34,317 nt of DNA from Patulibacter sp. (lineage in GTDB: Bacteria > Actinomycetota > Thermoleophilia > Solirubrobacterales > Solirubrobacteraceae): NCBI RefSeq assembly GCF_030655195.1, contig NZ_JAURWA010000068.1, positions 1 through 34,317 of the forward strand, written 5' to 3'. The translations under genes and the position numbers were made by a program. Below the pieces are notes generated by a model. The model did not search any database. It was not told where the DNA came from and saw only the letters and a list, made by a program, of their open reading frames with translations. This document shows, piece after piece, positions 28,635 to 34,317 of the stretch; the first letter of the stretch is position 1; every line of letters starts with the position of its first letter.

Positions 28635-30371
28635 ATGACAGATTCTTCGAGACGCTCCTTCGGCCCGGTCCTCGTCGTCGCGGCCAGCCTGTTCGGGCTC
28701 GCCACCGCCCGGGACGCCGCTGCTGGCGAATACGAGGTGTGGTCCTGCCGCGCACCGGATGGGACCCCGAGAGCAGCCGGGCTCGCCGGAGGCGCCGGGA
28801 CCGGAGGCTGGAGGGTCGCGCTGACCTCGGGCAACAACAGCAACGGCAACACCGCCGAGGACAATTGCGCGGCGGGCGGGGCCCTGACCGCCATCGCGGC
28901 GCGGCAGTTCCCACAGAGCGGCACCTCGGGCATCGCGTGGCGCTTCGAGGCCCCGTCCTCGACCGTGATCTCCCGGTACGCCCTCACCGTCGACGGATAC
29001 GTCCGGCCGCCGACCCAGCCCGATGAGCACTTCGGCGATGTCGCAGTTCGTAGAGACGAACAGGTCGATGCGTCACCCGACGGTCGGTGGCTCGGCTCGT
29101 TCTACCCGGGCATATTCGGCCCGCAGATGGTGAACTACGAGGGTGGCGGTTCCACCGGTGTTTCGCTCAGCGCCGGATGTTCCGGCTATGCAGGACGGAC
29201 GTGGACCTGTGCCGCCGACAACGCCAACGGTGTTGCATCGGTGAATCTGCGGAACGCGCGTTTCACGCTGTCCGACCGGGACGCTCCAGCCGTCACCTCC
29301 GTATCGGGCGACGCCCAGACGGACTCGCTCTGGGCAGGTTCGACCGGCATCTCCGTCGGCGCGAGCGACGTCGGCGGCGGGGTCTACCGCCTGGGCGTCG
29401 AGGTCGACGGGCAGATCCGCAGCTGGCAGTACCTGGCCGCCGCGCCGTGCCGACCGTGGGCCGGCACCGAGCGGACGTTCCTGTCGCCGAAGCCGTGCCC
29501 GTCGACGGTCGGTGGGGTGCAGCAGATCTCCACCACCGATCTGCCCGACGGCGTCCACACCGTGCGGGTGCTCGTCGAGGACGCCGCCGGCAATCAGACG
29601 ACGGCATACGGACCGGTGACCAAGACGCTGCGCCGCACCGCCGACGGCACGCCGGGCTCCCCCGGGGCCGCCGGCGCGGGATCCCCCGCGGGCGGGTCGG
29701 CCGCGGACCCCGGGCCGCTGAACGGCTCCCCCGCCGTGTCCGACGCCCGGATCCGCGCCCGCTGGACCGGCCGCGAAGGCATCACGCGCAGCATCAGGTT
29801 CAACCAGCGCCCCAAGCTCGACGGCCAGCTCACGACGCCCGCAGGTCAGCCGATCAAGGACGCCTTCGTGCGCGTCACCATCAAGCGCGACGCCCGGAAC
29901 TCGCCGTCCTTCGCGCGTGACTCCCTCCGGACGGACAAGAACGGGCGGTTCGGCTGGACGTTGCCGACCGGGGTCTCGTCTCGCGCGATCCTGCTGAGCT
30001 ACCACCAGCGCGTGAACGACACGAAGGCCGTGGCGACGACGCGGTTGAACCTGCGCGTCACCGCGGCGGTCCGGCTGACGCTCAGCCGGAAGACCGCGCG
30101 CAAGGGGCAGGCGGTCCGCCTGCGGGGCAAGGTGCTCGGACGGCCCATGCCGAAGACCGGGAAGCTCGTCGAGCTCCAGGCTCGCAACCCCGGGCGGAAG
30201 TGGATCACCTTCCGGACGGTGCGCAGTAGGAAGAGCGGATCGTTCTCCGCGACCTACCGGTTCCGCAACGGCGGTCCCGCGCGGTTCCAGATGCGGGCCC
30301 GGGTCCGGAAGACCGGGGATTACCCCTACGCGACGGGCTCCTCGGCCGTCCGGTCGATCCGGATCCGCTGA
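28635..30371 (+). CDS. Secreted multidomain beta-sandwich protein
   Basis: A 578-residue exported protein of unknown function. Residues 1-30 form a Sec signal peptide (RR at 6-7, hydrophobic core PVLVVAASLFGLA, cleavage probably after DAAA). There is no lipobox or sorting signal. Residues 31-225 form a cysteine-containing domain with lectin-like look (EYEVWSCRAPDG, WRFEAPSSTVISRYAL, CSGYAGRTWTCAADN). Residues about 226-330 look like an Ig-like repeat (ISVGASDVGGGVYRLGVEVDG, VRVLVEDAAGNQTT). A Gly/Pro/Ala linker spans roughly 336-362. Two further carboxypeptidase-regulatory or Ig-like units follow, the last with KGQAVRLRGKVLG. Similar architectures are frequent in Solirubrobacterales surface proteins, from memory. 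A hairpin follows the gene. Confidence 0.8.
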   Translation: MTDSSRRSFGPVLVVAASLFGLATARDAAAGEYEVWSCRAPDGTPRAAGLAGGAGTGGWRVALTSGNNSNGNTAEDNCAAGGALTAIAARQFPQSGTSGIAWRFEAPSSTVISRYALTVDGYVRPPTQPDEHFGDVAVRRDEQVDASPDGRWLGSFYPGIFGPQMVNYEGGGSTGVSLSAGCSGYAGRTWTCAADNANGVASVNLRNARFTLSDRDAPAVTSVSGDAQTDSLWAGSTGISVGASDVGGGVYRLGVEVDGQIRSWQYLAAAPCRPWAGTERTFLSPKPCPSTVGGVQQISTTDLPDGVHTVRVLVEDAAGNQTTAYGPVTKTLRRTADGTPGSPGAAGAGSPAGGSAADPGPLNGSPAVSDARIRARWTGREGITRSIRFNQRPKLDGQLTTPAGQPIKDAFVRVTIKRDARNSPSFARDSLRTDKNGRFGWTLPTGVSSRAILLSYHQRVNDTKAVATTRLNLRVTAAVRLTLSRKTARKGQAVRLRGKVLGRPMPKTGKLVELQARNPGRKWITFRTVRSRKSGSFSATYRFRNGGPARFQMRARVRKTGDYPYATGSSAVRSIRIR

Positions 30372-30393
30372 CGGCCCGGGGGAGGCGGTCGCA

Positions 30394-30423
30394 GTCCTCT
30401 CTCGGCGCCCACCGAGGGAGGAC
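30394..30423 (+). terminator. Hairpin terminator after the secreted-protein gene
   Basis: GTCCTCTCTCGG (30394-30405) pairs with CCGAGGGAGGAC (30412-30423) over 12 positions, one of them a G-U wobble, with a 6-base loop. It lies 22 bases after the stop and separates the gene from ctaA. No T tract. Confidence 0.65.
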
Positions 30424-30457
30424 CGTCCGGCGCCCCGATCCGCCATCCTTTGACGGG

Positions 30458-31471
30458 ATGGTCACCGCCGCTCCTGCCTCGACCCAGGGTCCTCGCCGCG
30501 CGCAGTGCCTCCGGCGCCGGTTCGTCAGCAGTCCACAGCGGATGCTGCTCGCCGCGCGCCTGACGCTGATCGCCAACGTCGGGATCATGTTGAGCGGTGC
30601 GCTGGTGCGCGTCACCGGCTCCGGGCTGGGCTGCTCGGACTGGCCGCGGTGCAGCACCGAGAGCATCGTGCCCAACCAGGCACACGCTCCCACGATCATC
30701 GAGTTCGGCAACCGGATGCTGACCTTCGCCGTCAGCGCCACCGCGATCTTCGCGATCTTCTGTGCGCTGACGATGGCCGTGTACCGGCGGGACCTGTTCT
30801 GGATCTCCGTCGGCCTTCTCGGCGGCGTATTCGCCCAGGCCGTGATCGGCGGGATCAGCGTCCTGGCGGACCTGGACTGGGTCTTCATCAGCGCGCACTA
30901 CATGGTGTCGTTGCTGCTGCTCGTCGTCCCGTCGGCCGTCCTCACCTGGAAGGCCGGGAAGGACACGAAGGCCCCGCGCACGCACCTGGCGGCCGACAAG
31001 CTCACCGCCCGCACCGTCTTCGCCCTGCTGCCGCTCGGCGCCGTCGCGCTCTGGGCCGGCACGCTCGCCACCGCGGCCGGCCCGAACAGCGGCGGTGAGG
31101 GGACCGGGGACGTCGTCCGGCGCTTCGACGTCCACGGCACCGGCACGCTGGAGTGGATCGTCCACCGCCACGGGGCGCTCTCCGCGATCTTCGGCCTGCT
31201 GATCATCGCCGCCTGGGGCGTGGCGAAGTGGCGCAAGGCCGGCGAGCGGTTGACGCTCACCCTGACCCTCGCCGGCATGCTCGTCGCCGTCCAGGGCATG
31301 CTCGGGCTGATCCAGTACGGCCTCGAGCTGCCCGGGGAGCTCGTCTGGGTGCACGTGACCCTCGCGACGCTGACCTGGACGACGGTCGTCTGGGCTTGGC
31401 TCGTCGCCGGGTCCGCCAAGCGGTTCACGACCTCGCGGGCCGCGTCGCCGTCGGCCGTCGCGGCCGACTGA
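30458..31471 (+). CDS. ctaA: Heme A synthase (CtaA/COX15)
   Basis: A 337-residue integral membrane protein that converts heme O to heme A for cytochrome c oxidase. About eight hydrophobic helices are visible. Conserved features are RVTGSGLGCSDWPRC (51-65, cysteines C59 and C65), EFGNRML (82-88), the helix ISAHYMVSLLLL, HRHGALSAIFG and VWVHVTLATLTW, which hold the heme histidines. In the first motif asparagine N85 stands where Bacillus CtaA has a histidine (EXXH); I recall the same substitution in other actinobacteria. ATG 30458 gives a 27-residue basic extension before the first helix; ATG at residue 29 is an alternative start. A CATCCT sequence 8 bases before the ATG imitates a TANNNT box. 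Unrelated to the glycan genes on either side. Confidence 0.93.
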   Translation: MVTAAPASTQGPRRAQCLRRRFVSSPQRMLLAARLTLIANVGIMLSGALVRVTGSGLGCSDWPRCSTESIVPNQAHAPTIIEFGNRMLTFAVSATAIFAIFCALTMAVYRRDLFWISVGLLGGVFAQAVIGGISVLADLDWVFISAHYMVSLLLLVVPSAVLTWKAGKDTKAPRTHLAADKLTARTVFALLPLGAVALWAGTLATAAGPNSGGEGTGDVVRRFDVHGTGTLEWIVHRHGALSAIFGLLIIAAWGVAKWRKAGERLTLTLTLAGMLVAVQGMLGLIQYGLELPGELVWVHVTLATLTWTTVVWAWLVAGSAKRFTTSRAASPSAVAAD

Positions 31472-31603
31472 CCGCGGCACGACGGCTCGTCGACGGGGCT
31501 CGGAGGGCACTGTCGCCGCGCCGGTCGGGTGCGCTCTCAGCACGGGTAGAGGTCCGCTGGGCGTCGCGCGGCACCACCGAGCGGACCTGCGAGGATCCGC
31601 GTG

Positions 31604-32623
31604 ATGAGCCGGTTCGGGGAGTCCATGCGCGGTCGCTCGGTGTTCGTCACCGGCGCCTCGGGAATGCTCGGTTCATGGCTCGTCCGCGCACTGCTGGACC
31701 GCGGAGCGACCGTCACCGTCCTGCGTCGCGACGAGGTTCGCGCGTCGATGCTGACGCTCGACGGACTCGAGGCCCGCTGCACCGTCGTCCGCGGCGACCT
31801 GCTCACGCCCGGTCTCGTGGAGCGCGCGATTGGCGAGCACGAGTGCGACACGGTCTTCCACCTGGCCGCGCAGACGATAGTGGGCACGGCCAACCGCTCG
31901 CCCGTCCCGACGTTCGAGGCGAACATCCGCGGCACCTGGCTCCTGATGGACGCCTGTCGGACCCATGACGTCCGCCGGGTTGTAGTTGCTGCGTCCGACA
32001 CGGTCTACGGGGTCTACGACGAACTGCCCTACCGCGAAGACTTCGCGTTTCGGGCGCGCTTCCCCTACGACGTGTCGAAAGCAGCGACCGACCTCATCGC
32101 CCGCTCGTACTGGCACACGTACGGCGTGCCGGTGGCGATCACCCGACTGGCCAACATCTACGGCGGAGGTGACCTCAACCGCTCCCGCCTGCTGCCCGAG
32201 GCGATCGCCGCCGTCCTTCGCGGCCGTGCCCCGATCATCCGCTCCGACGGGTCGCCCGAGCGCGACTTCCTCTACGTGGAGGACGCCGCCGACGCGTACC
32301 TCGCCATCTGCGACGCGCTCGACGCCGATGAGGGCTGCGTCCCGGGTGCGGTCACCCGTGCACGTGGCGAGGCGTTCAACGCCGGGGGCGGGCGGCCCCA
32401 CAGCGTCCGATCGATCATCGACGCGGTCGTCCGTGTCTCCGGGCACGACCTGACCCCCGACGTGCGGGGCACCGGCACGCCGTCCGGCGAGATCGACCGC
32501 AAGTACGGGGACTCCTCGAAGCTGCGCGACCGTACCGGGTGGGAACCGCGCGTCGGCCTGGACGAGGGCGTGGAGCGGACGATCGCCTGGTACCGCGAGC
32601 ACCTCGACGCGCTGCCGACGTGA
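31604..32623 (+). CDS. NAD-dependent sugar epimerase/dehydratase (SDR)
   Basis: A 339-residue extended SDR. SVFVTGASGMLGSWLVRALL gives the cofactor loop. HLAAQTIVGTANRSPVPTFEANIRGTWLL resembles CDP-glucose dehydratase and related enzymes. AASDTVYG supplies the serine region, and the YxxxK is in FPYDVSKAATDLIAR. LANIYGGGDLNRSRLLPEAI and ERDFLYVEDAADAYLAI complete the substrate side. It is likely to be a nucleotide-sugar 4,6-dehydratase or 4-epimerase. A GTG at 31601 is also possible; ATG 31604 has GAGG 9 bases upstream. No TANNNT box is seen, so a leadered transcript is likely. It is separated from the rest of the glycan block by ctaA. No known substrate can be named. Confidence 0.83.
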   Translation: MSRFGESMRGRSVFVTGASGMLGSWLVRALLDRGATVTVLRRDEVRASMLTLDGLEARCTVVRGDLLTPGLVERAIGEHECDTVFHLAAQTIVGTANRSPVPTFEANIRGTWLLMDACRTHDVRRVVVAASDTVYGVYDELPYREDFAFRARFPYDVSKAATDLIARSYWHTYGVPVAITRLANIYGGGDLNRSRLLPEAIAAVLRGRAPIIRSDGSPERDFLYVEDAADAYLAICDALDADEGCVPGAVTRARGEAFNAGGGRPHSVRSIIDAVVRVSGHDLTPDVRGTGTPSGEIDRKYGDSSKLRDRTGWEPRVGLDEGVERTIAWYREHLDALPT

Positions 32624-32642
32624 TGCCGACGTCGCGTCCGGC

Positions 32643-32876
32643 CTAGCCGTACGCGGCGGTCAGGCGCGGGAAGCGTCGCTCGAGGTCGCGCCGGTCCGCC
32701 GGTGCACCACGGTCATCGACGGGGCGGACCAGTCCTCCCACTCCTCCCCCCCCGGCGTCCAGACCATCCACGTCCGCCAGGGAGTCGGGGTCCGCCAGCG
32801 CGCTCTCGAACACGAAGCAGTGGAGGCCGCGGACGGACCTTCCCGGCCCGCTCGGCACCGGGACTGCGCGTTCCAC
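32643..32876 (-). other. Possible small gene or remnant with a C8 tract
   Basis: A minus-strand frame of 77 codons from GTG 32876 to TAG 32643 fills the gap between two genes. It includes CFVFESALADPDSLADVDGLDAG and ends LERRFPRLTAAYG. After the eight C bases at 32746-32753 the +1 frame reads EEWEDWSAPSMTVVHRR, which also looks protein-like and has high GC at third positions. A frameshifted end of an old gene is therefore possible. No ribosome site or TANNNT box precedes it, and I cannot name a family. It may equally be chance open frame in GC-rich DNA. Confidence 0.25.
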
Positions 32877-32902
32877 TGACCGCGACCGGCACGCACTGCC
32901 GA

Positions 32903-32908
32903 TAGCGT
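32903..32908 (+). promoter_or_regulatory. TAGCGT -10 box of the Trm112-type methyltransferase
   Basis: TAGCGT ends 7 bases before GTG 32916. This picks 32916 over the in-frame GTG at 32907, which overlaps the box itself. Confidence 0.55.
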
Positions 32909-32915
32909 GGCCGCC

Positions 32916-33920
32916 GTGCGTGAGTCCCTCCTGCCCGTCCTCCGTTGTCCTCGCTGCCTCGGCGAGGGCACCTTCCGGCTCGACGCCCGCGAGCGCGACG
33001 CCCGCGAGGTGCGGGAGGGGACGCTGGCCTGCTCCTCGTGCGACCTGGAGCGGCCGGTGCGCCGCGGCATCGTCGACCTGTTGACGGACCCACCGGGGTT
33101 CGTCGAGCGGGAGGCCGACGGGCTCGAGCGGTTCGCCGAGGTGATGCGCGCCGACGGGTGGGACGCGGAGAAGATCCTCGCCCTGCCCGACGTCGACCTG
33201 GGCTACTGGAACGCCCAGGCCAACGCGATGGAGCGGATGCTCGCCGACGTGCCGCTGCATCCCGGCCAGCGGATCCTCGACGTCGGCTCCAACACCTGCT
33301 GGGCGAGCAGCCGGTTCGCCCGCGAGGGTCTCGACGTCGTCGCGCTGGACATCGCCGACAACGACCTGCAGGGGCTGGGCGCCGGCGACATCCACTTCGA
33401 GGGCCGCGGCATCTTCTTCGAGCGGCTCCTGTCGGTGATGTACGCCCCCGCGCTTGCGAGCGGCAGCTTCGACCACGTCTTCTGCTGCGAGGTCCTGCAC
33501 CACAACGACCGCGCCAACCTCGACGTGACGCTGCGCGAGATGTTCCGGCTGCTCAAGCCGGGCGGGCGCCTGACGGTCGTCAACGAGCCGATGCGGTTCC
33601 CGCTGCGCCCCAAGCTCGACCACGCCGAGGAGGTCGCGCAGTTCGAGGGCAACGAGCACGTCTACGTGATGCACCAGTACATCCGGGCCGCCCGGGCGGC
33701 CGGGTTCACGGTGCGGCTCCCGAAGCTGCGCGACGCCCTCGACGCGCCGTTTGACCGGTCGTTCGTGCCGCCCGGACGGCTCGGTCCGCTGAAGAAGGCG
33801 CTCCGCGACGGTCCGGGCGGCTCCGTGCTGCTGAAGGCCAAGCGCGCCGCGCGCTTCTGGTGGATCAACGCGATCCGCGGCGACGCGAACCTGACGCTCT
33901 ACTGCGTCAAGCCTCGCTGA
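32916..33920 (+). CDS. Trm112-like zinc ribbon fused to a SAM methyltransferase
   Basis: A 334-residue protein. Residues 5-56 resemble a Trm112/UPF0434 zinc ribbon: C11/C14 (CPRC) and C39/C42 (CSSC), then RPVRRGIVDLL. The class I methyltransferase domain follows: ILDVGSNTCWASSRFA (motif I, with SNTC in place of the usual glycine run), VVALDIADN, FDHVFCCEVLHHND, LKPGGRLTVVNEP. The last 80 residues are helical and basic. Members near glycan clusters are thought to methylate sugars or to carry out unknown steps; no substrate can be named. GTG 32916 is preferred because of the TANNNT spacing. A membrane-protein gene converges 17 bases downstream. Confidence 0.84.
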   Translation: MRESLLPVLRCPRCLGEGTFRLDARERDAREVREGTLACSSCDLERPVRRGIVDLLTDPPGFVEREADGLERFAEVMRADGWDAEKILALPDVDLGYWNAQANAMERMLADVPLHPGQRILDVGSNTCWASSRFAREGLDVVALDIADNDLQGLGAGDIHFEGRGIFFERLLSVMYAPALASGSFDHVFCCEVLHHNDRANLDVTLREMFRLLKPGGRLTVVNEPMRFPLRPKLDHAEEVAQFEGNEHVYVMHQYIRAARAAGFTVRLPKLRDALDAPFDRSFVPPGRLGPLKKALRDGPGGSVLLKAKRAARFWWINAIRGDANLTLYCVKPR

Positions 33921-33937
33921 GCGGCGGTCGCGGCAGG

Positions 33938-34317
33938 TCAGCCGGCGGCGAGGACCGCGAGGCCGATCGGCACCGCGGCGATGAGGTGCGCGAGCGCCAG
34001 GCCCGCGATCGCCTGTCGGCGGGCGGCCCCGGGGGACGCACCGTCCTGCACGGCGGTGCGTGCCCAGGAGGCGAGGACCACGCCGCCGACGGAGCCGGAG
34101 ACCGCAGCCCCGACGACGAGCGCCACCCCGGCGGGAAGGCCGGGGAGCAGGGCGAGCGCGAGGGCCGAGACCGCAGCGGCACCCGCCGCGACCGCGGCGA
34201 CCAGCTCGCGGAGCGTCGCACGGCTCTCCGGGCCGACCCGGCCGTGGTGGGCGCCGGAGCGGGCGCGGGAGGGCGCCCGCGGCGGCCCGAGGACGGGACG
34301 GGCGCGCTGCGCGCCGG
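33938..34317 (-). CDS. C-terminal part of a membrane protein (cut by window edge)
   Basis: A minus-strand frame stays open from the right edge of the window to TGA 33938-33940, about 126 residues. Three hydrophobic stretches are visible: LVAAVAAGAAAVSALALALL, GVALVVGAAVSGSVGGVVLA, and AIAGLALAHLIAAVPIGLAV. Between the last two is the short basic loop TAVQDGASPGAARRQA. Upstream is a Pro/Arg-rich stretch (RARPVLGPPRAPSRARS). The alternation of Gly/Ala-rich helices is convincing for a real membrane protein, but I do not recognise the family. A GTG at 34126 is only an internal codon. The gene converges on the methyltransferase. Confidence 0.6.
   Translation of the reverse strand, partial: GAQRARPVLGPPRAPSRARSGAHHGRVGPESRATLRELVAAVAAGAAAVSALALALLPGLPAGVALVVGAAVSGSVGGVVLASWARTAVQDGASPGAARRQAIAGLALAHLIAAVPIGLAVLAAG

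Noticed and set aside
34124-34126. GTG 34126 as the start of a 62-residue protein
   Set aside because: The same frame continues upstream to the window edge with another good hydrophobic helix, so the gene is longer and truncated by the window.

Overview
The window is very GC-rich and densely packed, with nearly all third codon positions G or C. Genes frequently overlap by ATGA or GTGA, and many have a TANNNT box 6-8 bases before the start codon, the signature of leaderless actinobacterial transcription. An actinobacterial-type heme A synthase and a secreted beta-sandwich protein suggest a deep-branching actinobacterium, perhaps Thermoleophilia/Solirubrobacterales. That placement is inference; no marker gene is present.

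Layout. (1) 1-2.2 kb: the end of an unknown gene, a UDP-glucose 4-epimerase and a TPR protein. (2) 2.4-6.8 kb: a metabolic module, in which a GMC flavin oxidoreductase and its small gluconate-dehydrogenase-type subunit are transcribed divergently from a FadR-family regulator and a GlcD-type 2-hydroxyacid dehydrogenase; two copies of a FadR-type operator lie between them. (3) 6.9-8.6 kb: an NAD-dependent sugar epimerase/dehydratase and a VapBC-type toxin-antitoxin pair. (4) 8.7-15.5 kb: a first block of surface-glycan genes, comprising a nucleotide-sugar dehydrogenase with a WecG/TagA glycosyltransferase, a GMD-like reductase/dehydratase preceded by a ten-codon leader ORF, two GT4 glycosyltransferases and GDP-mannose 4,6-dehydratase. 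(5) 15.6-28.6 kb: a second, less GC-biased block that reads almost entirely rightward, comprising a methyltransferase, CDP-glucose 4,6-dehydratase, glucose-1-phosphate cytidylyltransferase, five glycosyltransferases or similar proteins, a Wzx-type flippase, a sugar C-methyltransferase, two RmlC-type epimerases and a ketoreductase. (6) 28.6-34.3 kb: a secreted protein, heme A synthase, another sugar SDR, a zinc-ribbon methyltransferase and the end of a membrane protein.

The central theme is assembly of a variable surface polysaccharide. The genes in block 5 form a coherent route from glucose-1-phosphate to CDP-glucose, CDP-4-keto-6-deoxyglucose, a 3-C-methylated 4-keto sugar, an epimerised intermediate and finally a CDP-6-deoxy-3-C-methylhexose, a branched sugar of the vinelose/virenose type. 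The glycosyltransferases would build a repeat unit and the flippase would export it. No Wzy polymerase, Wzz chain-length regulator, ABC exporter, initiating phosphoglycosyltransferase or ligase is visible, so those must lie elsewhere. No tRNA, rRNA, CRISPR array or insertion sequence was recognised, and no stretch of more than 300 bases lacks a gene.
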